DNA of 64,000 bases from Bacteroidales bacterium (lineage in GTDB: Bacteria; Bacteroidota; Bacteroidia; Bacteroidales; P3): contig JAFXAD010000015.1 in the NCBI GenBank assembly GCA_017522065.1, positions 1 to 64,000 of the forward strand, read 5' to 3'. The notes beneath the pieces were generated by a model. The model searched no databases, was not told where the DNA came from, and worked only from the letters and a program-made list of their open reading frames with translations. Positions 51,429-60,986 of the stretch are shown here, piece after piece. The first letter of the stretch is position 1, and the number at the start of each line of letters is the position of its first letter. Made by a program: the position numbers and the translations under genes.

Positions 51429-52442
51429 ATGAATATAGATTGGCAAAACCTTCCGTTTGGTTACGTAAAAACGGATTATAATGTACGTTGCTGGTATCGT
51501 GACGGCAAATGGGGCGAGATTGAAGTTTCGTCGGAAGAGACTATCAATATCCACATGGCTGCTTCGAGCCTGCACTATGGTCAGGAAGCTTTCGAAGGTT
51601 TGAAGGCCTATCGTTGCAAGGACGGTAAGATCCGTATGTTCCGTCCTGACGAGAACGCTGCTCGTCTGCAGAGCACCTGCCGTGGCATCATGATGCCCGA
51701 ACTGCCCACCGAGCGCTTTGTCGAGATGTGCAAGACCGTTGTCAAGATGAACGAGCGTTTCATTCCTCCTTACGGCACCGGCGCCAGCCTGTATCTGCGT
51801 CCGCTTCTGATCGGTACTGGCATCACCGTTGGTGTGAAACCAGCCAACGAGTATCTGTTCCTCATCTTCGTCACCCCTGTTGGACCTTACTTCAAGGGCG
51901 GATTCCAGGCTAACCCCTACGTTATCACCCGCAAGTATGACCGCAGTGCTCCTCTCGGAACCGGTATCTACAAAGTCGGTGGTAACTATGCTGCATCGCT
52001 GCGCGCCCACGTCGAGGCTTGCCACGGTGGTCAGTATGCATGCGAGTTCTATCTCGATGCAAAGGAGAAGAAATATGTCGACGAGGCTGGTGCAGCCAAC
52101 TTCTTCGCCATCAAGGACGGTGTTTACATCACTCCGAAATCGACTTCCATCCTTCCTTCCATCACCAACAAGAGCTTGATGCAGTTGGCTGAGGATATGG
52201 GCATTAAGGTTGAGCGTCGTCCTATCGCCGTTGAGGAACTTGCTGAATGCCAGGAGGCCGGTGCTTGCGGTACCGCCGCCGTCATCAGCCCCATCGAGCG
52301 CATTGACGACCCCGAAGCCGGCAAGAGCTACGAATTCGGCAAGAAACCTGGTCCTATCAGCACCAAACTGTATGAGCACCTGCGTGCCATCCAGCTGGGT
52401 GAAGCTGAAGACAAACACAACTGGAACGTCGTTGTTGACTAA
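51429..52442 (+). CDS. ilvE: Branched-chain amino acid aminotransferase
   Basis: Class IV PLP aminotransferase that interconverts Val, Leu and Ile with their keto acids. The 337-residue protein has the family start and MAASSLHYGQEAFEGLKAYR, with the active-site Lys region around KVGGNYAAS. C-terminal ECQEAGACGTAAVISPI and KLYEHLRAIQLGEAEDKHNW are typical of the large (IlvE2-like) group. Monocistronic, with its own promoter and terminator. Confidence 0.94.
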   Translation: MNIDWQNLPFGYVKTDYNVRCWYRDGKWGEIEVSSEETINIHMAASSLHYGQEAFEGLKAYRCKDGKIRMFRPDENAARLQSTCRGIMMPELPTERFVEMCKTVVKMNERFIPPYGTGASLYLRPLLIGTGITVGVKPANEYLFLIFVTPVGPYFKGGFQANPYVITRKYDRSAPLGTGIYKVGGNYAASLRAHVEACHGGQYACEFYLDAKEKKYVDEAGAANFFAIKDGVYITPKSTSILPSITNKSLMQLAEDMGIKVERRPIAVEELAECQEAGACGTAAVISPIERIDDPEAGKSYEFGKKPGPISTKLYEHLRAIQLGEAEDKHNWNVVVD

Positions 52443-52462
52443 TACAATTCCAGAAAACATAA

Positions 52463-52501
52463 AAATACTTCCGCAGACACCTGCGGAAGTATTTTTTTTG
52501 C
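52463..52501 (+). terminator. Terminator after ilvE
   Basis: AATACTTCCGCAG (52464-52476) pairs with CTGCGGAAGTATT (52481-52493) around ACAC, then a T run to 52499. Confidence 0.92.
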
Positions 52502-52563
52502 TGGCACCTGTCGAGGGCGGAGCCTGTTCGATATGCCTGCGCTGAAGGTGCGGGAATTGTCTC

Positions 52564-52600
52564 CGAAAAAAAAGATACCCGAGGTGGGTATCTTTTTTAT
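52564..52600 (-). terminator. Terminator after gcvH
   Basis: AAAAAAGATACCC pairs with GGGTATCTTTTTT around GAGGT. The stem is flanked by A and T runs, so it can work in both directions. It ends the gcvH transcript. Confidence 0.85.
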
Positions 52601-52620
52601 TTCCTTAGAGGACGAGATGC

Positions 52621-52998
52621 TTATGCACCGATTTTTGCTTTGTAAGCGGCTGCGTCGAGCAGAGCGTTGATGTCGGCAGCATTGGCGGGTTTGAACTTGA
52701 TGATCCAGCCTTCGCCATAGGGATCGTTGTTGATGGAGGAAGCGTCTTCGAGTGCGCTGTTGAATTCGACAACTTCGCCGGTGCAGGGCATGAGCAGGTC
52801 GGCAACAGTCTTGACAGCCTCGATGGAACCGAAAGCCTCGCCGGCTTCGATGGTGTCGCCTTCGCAGTCGACGTCAACAAAAACGATGTCGCCAAGTTCG
52901 TGCTGAGCGTAGTCAGTAATACCGACAACAGCGATGTCGCCTTCCATTCTTACCCATTCGTCATCTTGGGTGTACTTCAGATTTTCGGGAATGTTCAT
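52621..52998 (-). CDS. gcvH: Glycine cleavage system H protein
   Basis: Lipoyl carrier of the glycine cleavage system. The 125-residue protein starts [17 protein letters not shown], has [16 protein letters not shown], and the lipoyl Lys63 in [11 protein letters not shown]. The C-terminal [13 protein letters not shown] is standard. A minus-strand -7 box TACTTTTG at 53101-53108 implies a leader of about 95 nt. P and T proteins are not in this window. Confidence 0.94.
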   Translation of the reverse strand: MNIPENLKYTQDDEWVRMEGDIAVVGITDYAQHELGDIVFVDVDCEGDTIEAGEAFGSIEAVKTVADLLMPCTGEVVEFNSALEDASSINNDPYGEGWIIKFKPANAADINALLDAAAYKAKIGA

Positions 52999-52999
52999 A

Positions 53000-53357
53000 A
53001 TTTTTCTATTTTATTTAAAGATTATTATTCTTTTTAAATTGTTCTGTTGTAGTTTGTTACACCATCCATTACGATGAAGTGTGTAAATTGTTTTGAAGTT
53101 CAAAAGTACACTTTTTCGTCTGTATGGCAAAATTTTTTTTTGATGTTATTATTTTTTTCTATCTTTGCGATATCAAAAATGACTGAAAAAGCAGTTGTTT
53201 TAAGTCACAAATCTTTCATTCCCAATATTAAACTTCAGCTGAAACAGACGGATGTTTAAGTTGAAAAATGAAAAATGAAAGTCGAAAAGATTGTCGATTC
53301 CGTTTATCTTTTTTCCACATCTCAAAAAAACAATTTATTCACCAATAACATTATTAG
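53000..53357. other. Divergent gcvH-rho intergenic region
   Basis: It holds back-to-back promoters: minus-strand -7 TACTTTTG at 53101-53108 (gcvH) and plus-strand TATCTTTG at 53160-53167 (rho). The rho leader of about 185 nt contains a 26-codon reading frame (separate entry) and then AT-rich sequence. Confidence 0.7.
53179..53259 (+). CDS. Possible rho leader peptide, 26 aa
   Basis: ATG at 53179 lies only about 5-7 bases after the inferred transcription start (-7 box at 53160-53167). It encodes MTEKAVVLSHKSFIPN plus ten more residues (a Lys/Gln-rich end), stopping at 53257-53259. It is 99 bases before rho and in the rho transcript by position. Whether it is translated, or has a role in Rho autocontrol, is not known from the sequence. 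Confidence 0.35.
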   Translation: MTEKAVVLSHKSFIPNIKLQLKQTDV

Positions 53358-55484
53358 ATGTACAATATCGCTGAATTATCTTCAAAGGCTCAGATAGAGC
53401 TTATAAAGATAGCCGAATCGCTCGGAATAGCGAGAGCCAGTCGCCAGGAGCCCCAAGAACTTATATATAAGATACTTGATGCGCAAGCAAAGCTTCCGAA
53501 ACAGGAAGAGCCTTCGGGCGAGACGCAGCCGCGTCAACGCAGAACAAGGATAAAACCGATACCTGTAGCCGAATCGAACGAGCAGAACTACCAGGCGCAC
53601 AAGGAGCGGGGGTTGATGAATGTCCCGAAACGCCAGAAGGGTCAGAAGAAGGACGCATCGGGCAAGGTCGAAAGAAAAGCCGACAGAGAACAAGAAGTTG
53701 TCCAGAAGGTCGAGCCTTCGATTGAGCTCAACATCGACGCATTAGAGATACCGGTAGTCCCGATGGTGCCAGAATTGGCCAGTCCGCAGGAATATATACG
53801 TAACCGCAGTCGCGAGAATGCCGAATTCGAACAGTCGACAGCGCAGCCTGTCGGCGCACAGGTGCCTGAAGAGAAGGCTGTCGAAGCCCCCGTTGCCAAG
53901 AGTGACGATAGTGCAGCGGTGTATGAAATGAGACAAAACGAGATGCCTGAGGCTAAGCCCGAGAAGACTGAAGCCGAGGCAAGTACATCGGGTGAAGCCA
54001 GTGTTGCTGCTGCTAACGAGGTCCAGCCGCCAAAAACAGGCAAACGCCGTGGTCGCAAGCCGAAGAAACTTTTACAGCAGGAGAATGTCGCTGTGGCCGA
54101 ACCTATAGCTGTAGCCGCTGAAAGTCCGGTAGTTGCAGAGGTTGAGAATGTGGAGGAAGTGGTTGAGAATGGAGAGCGGAGAGCAGAAAACGGAGAGCGG
54201 AGACCGGAGAATGGCGAGGCAAGAGCGGAGAACGGAGAGGGAAGAGCGGAGAACGGCAACAATGGCAACAATGGCAATAACGGCAACAACGGCTTCGGCA
54301 AGAAGAACAAAAACAAGAATAACCAGAACCAACAGCAGAATCGCCGTGTGGAATTCCCCTTCGAGCTGGAAGGTTTTGTGGAGGCAGAAGGTGTGCTGGA
54401 GGTGGCAGGCGACGGAACGGGATATCTCCGTTCGTCGGACTACAACTATCTGGCATCGCCCGACGATATTTTCGTGTCGTTGCAGCAGATACGCACCTAT
54501 GGACTGAAAGCCGGCGACACCGTCCGTTGTACGATACGTCCGCCGCGCGATGCGGAGAAGTATTTCCTTATGGTCAAGGTGCTGAAGATAAACGGTCTCG
54601 ACCCTGAAGCCATACGTGACCGTGTGGCATTCGAGGCGTTGACGCCACTGTTCCCGCAGGAGAAGTTCAAGCTTACGGGCCATCCGCAGGAGACGCTTTC
54701 GACACGCATCATCGACCTTTTCACACCCATTGGAAAGGGACAGCGTGGCCTTATCGTTGCGCAGCCGAAGACGGGAAAGACGACCTTGCTGAAGGAGATA
54801 GCCAACGCAATAGCATACAATCATCCGGAGGTGTACCTGATGGTGCTGCTCATCGACGAGCGCCCCGAGGAGGTCACCGACATGCAGCGCAGTGTCAATG
54901 CCGAGGTCATCGCGTCGACGTTCGACGAGCCCGCCGAGCGTCATGTGCGCATAGCCAACATAGTGTTGGAGAAGGCCAAGAGGATGACGGAGTGCAACTA
55001 TGACGTTGTGATAGTGCTCGACTCCATAACCCGCCTGGCGAGAGCGTACAATACCGTTCAGCCGGCATCGGGCAAGGTGCTGTCGGGAGGTGTCGAGGCC
55101 AATGCACTGCAGAAGCCCAAGCGTTTCTTTGGCGCTGCCCGCAAGATTGAGAACGGCGGCTCGCTGACGATCATAGCCACCGCACTTACGGAGACGGGTT
55201 CGAAGATGGACGATGTGATTTTCGAGGAATTCAAGGGTACTGGCAATATGGAGCTGCAGCTCGACAGACGCCTGGCAAACAAGCGCATGTGGCCCGCCGT
55301 CGACATCGTCAGTTCGTCGACGCGCAGAGACGACCTTCTGGTGCGGCAGGATGTTTTGAGCCGTATGCAGGTGCTGCGCAGCCAGCTTACAGATCTCAAC
55401 CCGGTGGAGGCTATGGAAATGCTGAAACGCTATATGCAGAACACCAAAAACAATGAAGAGTTCATTTTCTCGATGGACAAGTAG
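53358..55484 (+). CDS. rho: Transcription termination factor Rho, extended
   Basis: A 708-residue Rho. A Rho_N/SAP-like N-domain ([22 protein letters not shown]) comes first, then about 270 residues of low-complexity insertion, including five to six NGER-type repeats and a run of NGN triplets near residues 265-320. The cold-shock RNA-binding domain ([19 protein letters not shown]) follows. The ATPase core is intact: P-loop [38 protein letters not shown] and the Q loop/R loop region. Long N-terminal insertions are typical of Bacteroidetes Rho and may promote phase behaviour or RNA loading. Confidence 0.95.
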   Translation: MYNIAELSSKAQIELIKIAESLGIARASRQEPQELIYKILDAQAKLPKQEEPSGETQPRQRRTRIKPIPVAESNEQNYQAHKERGLMNVPKRQKGQKKDASGKVERKADREQEVVQKVEPSIELNIDALEIPVVPMVPELASPQEYIRNRSRENAEFEQSTAQPVGAQVPEEKAVEAPVAKSDDSAAVYEMRQNEMPEAKPEKTEAEASTSGEASVAAANEVQPPKTGKRRGRKPKKLLQQENVAVAEPIAVAAESPVVAEVENVEEVVENGERRAENGERRPENGEARAENGEGRAENGNNGNNGNNGNNGFGKKNKNKNNQNQQQNRRVEFPFELEGFVEAEGVLEVAGDGTGYLRSSDYNYLASPDDIFVSLQQIRTYGLKAGDTVRCTIRPPRDAEKYFLMVKVLKINGLDPEAIRDRVAFEALTPLFPQEKFKLTGHPQETLSTRIIDLFTPIGKGQRGLIVAQPKTGKTTLLKEIANAIAYNHPEVYLMVLLIDERPEEVTDMQRSVNAEVIASTFDEPAERHVRIANIVLEKAKRMTECNYDVVIVLDSITRLARAYNTVQPASGKVLSGGVEANALQKPKRFFGAARKIENGGSLTIIATALTETGSKMDDVIFEEFKGTGNMELQLDRRLANKRMWPAVDIVSSSTRRDDLLVRQDVLSRMQVLRSQLTDLNPVEAMEMLKRYMQNTKNNEEFIFSMDK

Positions 55485-55537
55485 ATTTGTCAGGTTAACG
55501 TAATAACGATATAACGCAACGTTCAAAGTCATAATAA

Positions 55538-56578
55538 ATGAAAAGAGGATTTGGAAGCGACAACCATTCGGGGATCAGCCCTGAGGTTTTGAGAGCCATA
55601 AGCGAAGCCAACGTGGAGCATGCACTGGCGTATGGTGACGACGAGTACTGTGCCCGCGTGTCGCAGTTGTTCAAAGAGACATTCGGCCAGCAGGCGAGTG
55701 TGTATTTTGTTTTCAACGGAACGGGTGCCAACGTGCTCAATATCGATGCCATGTGTCGTTCGCACCATGCCGTTGTGTGTGCCGAAACAGCCCACATCAA
55801 CGTCGATGAATGCGGTGCACCGCAACGTATCGTAGGGTGCAAGCTGCTAACCGTGCCCACACCCGACGGGAAGTTGACACCGGAACAGGTCCGGACCCAG
55901 CTTCATGGTTTTGGATTCGAGCATCATTCGCAGCCACGAGCCATATCCATCACGCAGAGCAGCGAGTTGGGAACGCTCTATACGCTTGACGAGATCAGAG
56001 CCCTGGCGGACTTGGCACATTCGTACAATATGTATCTGCATGTCGACGGGGCGCGGTTGGCCAATGCAGCCGTTGCGTTGGGTTGTTCCTTCAAGGAGAT
56101 GACTACTGACCAGGGAGTTGACTGTCTGTCGTTCGGTGGCACAAAGAACGGTTTGCTTATGGGCGAATCGGCCGTGATACTCAATCCGGAGCTTGATGTC
56201 GAGCTGAAATACCGTCGCAAGCAGATGGGACAGCTGTGTTCGAAGATGCGCTTCGTGGCCGTCCAGTTCGAGGCGTACCTGACGGCGATGGAGGACGGCA
56301 AACCGCTGTGGCAGCGCAATGCAGAGCATAGCAACCGTATGGCGCAGCTGTTGTACAAGGAGTTGCAGAGCGTGCCGGAAGTCCGTGTCATGTATCCGGT
56401 GCAGGTGAACAGTGTGTTTGCGCAATTGCCTCGCGAGGTATGGAGAGCGTTGCAGGAGGATTATTTCTTCTACGACTGGGACGAAGCCGCCGACGTGGTG
56501 CGATGGATGTGCTCGTTCGACACGACAGAGGAAGACATCCACAATTTTGTCGCAGCACTTAGAAAACGACTGAAATAG
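55538..56578 (+). CDS. ltaE: Low-specificity L-threonine aldolase
   Basis: PLP enzyme that cleaves threonine and allo-threonine to glycine and acetaldehyde. The 346-residue protein has the beta-eliminating lyase layout: KRGFGSDNHSGISPEVL, AETAHINVDECGAPQRIVG, LHVDGARLANAAVALGC and the PLP Lys in SFGGTKNGLLMGE. The length is normal. It follows rho by 53 bases without an evident promoter, so cotranscription with rho is possible. Confidence 0.92.
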   Translation: MKRGFGSDNHSGISPEVLRAISEANVEHALAYGDDEYCARVSQLFKETFGQQASVYFVFNGTGANVLNIDAMCRSHHAVVCAETAHINVDECGAPQRIVGCKLLTVPTPDGKLTPEQVRTQLHGFGFEHHSQPRAISITQSSELGTLYTLDEIRALADLAHSYNMYLHVDGARLANAAVALGCSFKEMTTDQGVDCLSFGGTKNGLLMGESAVILNPELDVELKYRRKQMGQLCSKMRFVAVQFEAYLTAMEDGKPLWQRNAEHSNRMAQLLYKELQSVPEVRVMYPVQVNSVFAQLPREVWRALQEDYFFYDWDEAADVVRWMCSFDTTEEDIHNFVAALRKRLK

Positions 56579-56671
56579 AGAGTATAAGCGCTTCTGTTGC
56601 TACACCTTGCCGACATACTTCTGCTGATGGTGGCATGATGGTATACCAATGCCCAATTGCCAGATAACAAT

Positions 56672-56783
56672 AGAGCACCTCTAATAATTATTTAAAACGG
56701 CGTGGTATGCCTGCGAATACATAATGAATAAAGAAAAAGCAATGAGCAATTGTACGAATTAAACGAATTTTTAGAGATTACCT
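56672..56783 (+). repeat. Dispersed MITE-like repeat, copy 3
   Basis: Starts AGAGCACCTCTAATAATT and ends ATTTTTAGAGATTACCT, inverted relatives of each other and of the ends at 29723. The middle differs from copies 1 and 2 but keeps AACGGCG and ACGAATTAAACGAATT. It ends 8 bases before the kinase ATG. Confidence 0.65.
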
Positions 56784-56791
56784 AAAGTATT

Positions 56792-57760
56792 ATGACAAAG
56801 AACCGCGTAATAGGAATAGGAGAAACGGTGCTGGACATCATCTTTAAGGACGACCAGCCGAAGAATGTTACAGAAGCCGAGTGCAAAGCAAGCGAGCAAG
56901 CTTTGGCGGGGCGCAGCAACGTCACAGATTGTAAGGCTATTCCTGGAGGTTCGACCTTCAACAGCATCGTCTCGCTCGGACGCGCCGGCGTGTCGTGCGC
57001 CATGGTGACGGAGACTGGCGGCGACCATGTGGGTGACATCATCTGCCGCTACCTGCGGGACAACGGAGTCTCTACGGAATATGTCTGCCGACATGACAAT
57101 GTCAAGTCGCACATCTCGCTGGCCTTTCTTGACGAGAACAACGATGCGCAGTATGTCTTTTACAAAGACCATGCCACGGTGTCGCTCGATGGCAAACTGC
57201 CTCGGTTTGACAAGAACGACGTGGTTCTGTTCGGCTCCTTCTTCGCCATCAACCCTGTCATACGACCGGTGGTTGGAGACCTGCTGCACAAGGCAAGCGA
57301 TGCCGGTGCATGGCTATACTACGATGTCAACTTCCGCAAGAACCATATCGCCGACTTGCCGCAAGTGCTTTCCAATATTGAGGAAAATATGGCGCTGTCC
57401 GACGTGGTGCGAGGTTCGGTGGAGGACTTTGGTTATCTGTTTGGTCATACCGACGCGGATGCCATATACGACCGTGTGAGCAGGCACTGCAAAACACTGA
57501 TACTGACCGATGGGGCGCGTCCTATACGTCTCTATACCCCTGATGGTTGCAAGACATACGCCGTGCAGCCTGTGGAGACCATCAGTACCGTGGGAGCGGG
57601 CGACAATTTCAACGCCGGTTACATATATGCCTTGATGAGTGGGATGGAAGACCACGACACGCGCATCGCGATGGCGCAACGTTGGAGTCAAGATGTCTGT
57701 CGACAGATAGGAAACAACATAAGTGACAGCCTGGTGGCAGAATTAAAGGGAAGTAAATGA
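56792..57760 (+). CDS. PfkB-family carbohydrate kinase
   Basis: A 322-residue ribokinase-like sugar kinase. Residues 1-50 give the substrate side (GIGETVLDII...GGSTFNSIVSLGRAG), and the C-terminal signature STVGAGDNFNAGYIYAL contains the catalytic base Asp. The sugar cannot be assigned; fructose is common for this group. It starts 8 bases after the repeat at 56672, which might supply or disturb its promoter. It is followed by a truncated flavodoxin gene on the same strand. Confidence 0.87.
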   Translation: MTKNRVIGIGETVLDIIFKDDQPKNVTEAECKASEQALAGRSNVTDCKAIPGGSTFNSIVSLGRAGVSCAMVTETGGDHVGDIICRYLRDNGVSTEYVCRHDNVKSHISLAFLDENNDAQYVFYKDHATVSLDGKLPRFDKNDVVLFGSFFAINPVIRPVVGDLLHKASDAGAWLYYDVNFRKNHIADLPQVLSNIEENMALSDVVRGSVEDFGYLFGHTDADAIYDRVSRHCKTLILTDGARPIRLYTPDGCKTYAVQPVETISTVGAGDNFNAGYIYALMSGMEDHDTRIAMAQRWSQDVCRQIGNNISDSLVAELKGSK

Positions 57761-57778
57761 GATAATGAACAGTAGACC

Positions 57779-57988
57779 ATGAAGATAAAGGCATATTATT
57801 TCAGTCCCACGGGTGGTACACTACAGGTGCTGCGCGAATTTGTAGAGCCGCTGGGTATGTTGCTGCTTTCGGAGGTGGAATACCATTCCTACACCTTGCC
57901 CGAGGAGCGTGAAGAACTGCCACAGTTTGCTGAGGATGATGTCATTGTCTGGGCTACGCCGGTGTATGCCGGGCGCATCTCTTTTTAG
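57779..57988 (+). pseudogene. Truncated flavodoxin-like gene
   Basis: 69 codons: KAYYFSPTGGTLQVLREFVEPL with the FSPTGGT phosphate-binding loop of flavodoxin/EFR1-type proteins, then WATPVYAGRISF and a stop. The FMN-binding loop VWATPVYAGR is present but the remainder (about 80 to 180 residues) is missing. The stop lies at the start of AGGCAGTCTCTAAAAA, an end-like fragment of the dispersed repeat, so truncation by insertion or deletion there is likely. Confidence 0.72.
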
Positions 57989-58015
57989 GCAGTCTCTAAA
58001 AAAATAGAGGTTTCA

Positions 58016-59539
58016 TTATGATTGTTTGAGGGTTATGCGGAAGACGCTGCCTTGACCGGGGATGGAATATTTGAGGAAGATGCGTCCTTTGTGGTATTCC
58101 TGAACGATGCGCCGAGCGAGGGAGAGTCCGAGGCCCCATCCGCGCTGTTTGGTGGAGAATCCGCTTTCGAAGATGTATTTCTGCTGAGAGGCAGGTATGC
58201 CTTTGCCGGTGTCGCAGAGGTCGATGTTGATGTTGTTGCCTTCGGTGGTGAGGATTGTGGTGAAGGTGCCGTTGCCTTCCATAGCATCGATGGCGTTCTT
58301 GCAGATGTTTTCGATAACCCATTCGAAGAGGTATCGGTTGACGGGTGCCACGACAGGTCGGTCGGGTAGAGTGGTGACGAAATGGACCTTGCGAGGGCTG
58401 CGTTTTTCCATATAGCTGATGGTATGGCGTATTATTTCGCAGAGGTCGTCGTCGCTGAGTTCGGGCACGCTGCCGATTTTGGAGAAACGGCGTGCAATGG
58501 TGTCGAGTCGGTCGATGTCTTTGCGTATTTCGGACAGGTAGGGTTCTTCGAGGGTTTTGCCTTGAAGGTAGTCGGCCCATCCGCTGAGGGAAGAGATGGG
58601 AGTGCCGAGCTGATGTGCTGTTTCTTTGGCCATGCCTACCCATACGCGGTTTTCCTCTTCACTACGTGCTGTGCGGAAGAGGTTGTAGGAGATGAGGAGG
58701 AGGAGAATGGCGAGGAAGAGGTAGATGAGAGGTATGATGCGCAGCATCTTGAGCAGGGGGGTGCTTTCGTAGTAGACGTAGGCGAGGCTCTGGTTGGCAA
58801 GGCGAAGAGCGATGGGAGTGTTCTCGCTTGCCATGTCCTTGAGTTTGTCTTGCAGACGTTGCGGTGTGCTGAACTGGTCGGGGCTGATGTTGCCCGAGCC
58901 AAGGACGCTGGTGCGGCTGCTGTCGACGACGATGACGGGGACGAAGACGCTATTGTTGGTGACTTCGGAGAGGAAGGAGCGGTTGAGGTTATCGAGCATG
59001 GCTCGCATGTCGCTGTAAATCTGTGATTCGCGATAGAGGAGAGTGAGGGGTATGCCCCATATTTGATAGTGGAAGGGAGGGTTGTCGGCGAAAAGGGCGA
59101 GGAGCTGCGGTGTGACTTTGGTGCCGATGAGAGCGCCGTCCTGTTGAGGAGACTGGTGTATGTTGCCGCAGGAGGTTATTGTGGAGTCGCTGTCGAGAAT
59201 CATGAAAGGAGTGCGGCTGCTGTCGACGATGTAGGAGACGTAGTTGAGGTAGAACTGTGCGTCGGAGCCGAGGTCTTTATTGTTGAAAGACTGAAGGACA
59301 TCGATATAGAGTTTTACTTTGCGTCGTTCGTCGATGCCGACTTCGTTGAAGAAGGTTTCGGTGGAGGAGACGAGTTCGGCTTTCTGTCCGATGGCGTTGG
59401 CCCACAGGCGCACTTTTTCCTGCTCGGAGTTGCGGATCTGCTGAGCGAAGCGGTTGATGGTCCAGAGGGCTGCAAATCCAAGCACGAGAGTGGCAGTGAT
59501 GATTATCCATTTGCCTTTGCGCGATTTCTTGTATTTCAA
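58016..59539 (-). CDS. Membrane sensor histidine kinase
   Basis: A 507-residue kinase. It has an N-terminal membrane segment (WIIITATLVLGFAALWTI), a periplasmic domain of about 220 residues, and a second membrane segment (IIPLIYLFLAILLLLISYNLF). There is no clear HAMP. The kinase core has H box AKETAHQLGTPISSL, N box ENICKNAIDA, G1 DTGKGI and G2 WGLGLSLARR. No response regulator is adjacent. The signal is unknown. Downstream (plus strand) lies the truncated flavodoxin; upstream lies the telomere-like spacer at 59539. Confidence 0.9.
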   Translation of the reverse strand: MKYKKSRKGKWIIITATLVLGFAALWTINRFAQQIRNSEQEKVRLWANAIGQKAELVSSTETFFNEVGIDERRKVKLYIDVLQSFNNKDLGSDAQFYLNYVSYIVDSSRTPFMILDSDSTITSCGNIHQSPQQDGALIGTKVTPQLLALFADNPPFHYQIWGIPLTLLYRESQIYSDMRAMLDNLNRSFLSEVTNNSVFVPVIVVDSSRTSVLGSGNISPDQFSTPQRLQDKLKDMASENTPIALRLANQSLAYVYYESTPLLKMLRIIPLIYLFLAILLLLISYNLFRTARSEEENRVWVGMAKETAHQLGTPISSLSGWADYLQGKTLEEPYLSEIRKDIDRLDTIARRFSKIGSVPELSDDDLCEIIRHTISYMEKRSPRKVHFVTTLPDRPVVAPVNRYLFEWVIENICKNAIDAMEGNGTFTTILTTEGNNINIDLCDTGKGIPASQQKYIFESGFSTKQRGWGLGLSLARRIVQEYHKGRIFLKYSIPGQGSVFRITLKQS

Positions 59540-59690
59540 GGGTTTTATGGTTTTAGGGTTTTAGGGTTTAATGGGGTTAATGGGTTTGTTGTTATTAGTC
59601 TTTGCTGAGATATACCTTCATTCACTTCGACGAAGGCGTAGTTTTTTCGCAAGCAGGGATGCTTGCGTACCATCTTTAACTTTAGTTTGA
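59539..59690 (-). repeat. Telomere-like repeat plus duplicated gene tail
   Basis: 59539-59590 holds GGGTTTTATGG/AGGGTTTT units and GGGTTTGTTGTTATT. 59587-59641 is a diverged copy of the last bases of the L,D-transpeptidase gene (TTAGTCTTTGCTGA...GACGAAGGCGTAG). 59645-59668 has the palindrome CGCAAGCA-GGGA-TGCTTGCG. No gene is in this gap. Confidence 0.7.
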
Positions 59691-59696
59691 AGTTGG

Positions 59697-60917
59697 TTAT
59701 TCGATGCGGACGGTTTTGGCTGGGTGGATGTGGGAGATGTAGGTGGAGGGGAGGAGGAGTGCGACGAGGCAGATGGCCATTGCGCCGCAGCTGATGGCAA
59801 GGTAGTACCAGAGGTTGATGTCGACGGGAACGAAGGGCATGGAGTAGCTTTCGGTGTCGAGGTGGACGATGTGGAATTGAGTTTGCAGCAGGCTGAGGAT
59901 GAGGGCCAGAATGTTTCCGGCAATGATGCCGATGCCGACGATGCGAGTGGCCTTGATGAGGAAAATGCGCCTGATGGAGCGGTTGGTGGCTCCGAGGGTT
60001 TTAAGAATGCCTATCATGGAGGTTTTCTCGAAAATCATGATGAGCAGTGCAGAGACGATGGAGGAGGCGCATACGAGAGCCATGATGGTGAGGATGAGGA
60101 CGATGTTGGAGTTGAGGAGTTGAAGCCAAGCGAACATCGAGGGTTGCTGTTCGCGTACGGAACGGACGTCGACGTCGGGAGGGGTGGCATATTTGACATC
60201 GTCGAGAGTTTTGTCGAGCCGGTTGAAGTCGTCAACAAGGATTTCGTAGCCTGCCACCTGGGATGAATCCCATCCGTTGAGTCGTCGTATCTGGCTGATA
60301 TTGCCTACGATGTAGTGGTCGTCGAATTCGCTGAGGTCAGTATTGTAGATGCCGACGATGCGGAAGGCGCGTGCGCGGTAGTTGTCGCCAGTCCAGAAGT
60401 AGGTGCGAGCTTTGTGGCCAGTGTCGAGACCGAGGCGTGAGGAGAGGCGTTTGGATATGATGATTTCGGACGAGGCTTCTGGGTTGTCGAAGTGAGGCAA
60501 GCGTCCGCGTACGATGTTGTGTGCGAAGAATGAGGTGTCGAAATTGGCATCGACGCCTTTGAAGACGATGCCTTGGATTTGGAGGTCGGTTTTGAGCATG
60601 CCGCCTTTGTAGGCGTAGGGGTTGATGTTTCTGACACCGGGCAGGGTTGAGATGTTTTGTAGTACTTGAGAGTCGAGGGCGAGAGGGATTTCATCGAAGT
60701 CGTTGACCCAGCCGTAGCTGTGCATGGTGATATGAGAACCGAAGCCAACGACTTTGTCAGAAATCTGCTTCTGGAATCCGCGTAGGATGCTCATGGCCAT
60801 AATCATGACAAGTACGCCGAGGGCGATAGTGTAGGTGGCTATGCGTACCAGTGGGCGCGAGAAGCTGTTTTTGTCGCCTGTCAGAAAACGAGAGGCTATG
60901 AGGTGTTCGAAAGTCAA
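59697..60917 (-). CDS. FtsX/LolE-type ABC transporter permease
   Basis: A 406-residue protein with the FtsX permease plan. A cytoplasmic start (FEHLIASRFLTGDKNSFSRPLVRIATYTIALGVLVMIMAMSILRGF) leads into the first membrane segment. A large periplasmic MacB-like domain follows. Three C-terminal membrane segments with SMIGILKTLGATNRSIRRIFL between them complete it. It resembles LolC/LolE, which release lipoproteins from the inner membrane. The ATPase partner is not adjacent. It is flanked by telomere-like spacers. Confidence 0.88.
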   Translation of the reverse strand: MTFEHLIASRFLTGDKNSFSRPLVRIATYTIALGVLVMIMAMSILRGFQKQISDKVVGFGSHITMHSYGWVNDFDEIPLALDSQVLQNISTLPGVRNINPYAYKGGMLKTDLQIQGIVFKGVDANFDTSFFAHNIVRGRLPHFDNPEASSEIIISKRLSSRLGLDTGHKARTYFWTGDNYRARAFRIVGIYNTDLSEFDDHYIVGNISQIRRLNGWDSSQVAGYEILVDDFNRLDKTLDDVKYATPPDVDVRSVREQQPSMFAWLQLLNSNIVLILTIMALVCASSIVSALLIMIFEKTSMIGILKTLGATNRSIRRIFLIKATRIVGIGIIAGNILALILSLLQTQFHIVHLDTESYSMPFVPVDINLWYYLAISCGAMAICLVALLLPSTYISHIHPAKTVRIE

Positions 60918-60918
60918 T

Positions 60919-60985
60919 AGGGTTGGAGGGTTTTAGGGTTTAAGGGTTTTAGGGTTTAATGGGTTTAATGGGTTTGTTGTTATTT
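60919..60985 (-). repeat. Telomere-like spacer, tpiA side
   Basis: AGGGTTGGAGGGTTTTAGGG followed by more AGGGTTT and AATGGGTTT units, ending in GGGTTTGTTGTTATTTGTCAG where tpiA ends. It shares GGGTTTGTTGTTATT with 59583 and 61793. Confidence 0.7.
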
Positions 60986-60986
60986 G

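Noticed and set aside
53074..53178. Upstream extension of the rho leader frame
   Set aside because: It begins before the inferred transcription start; only the part from 53179 is within the transcript.
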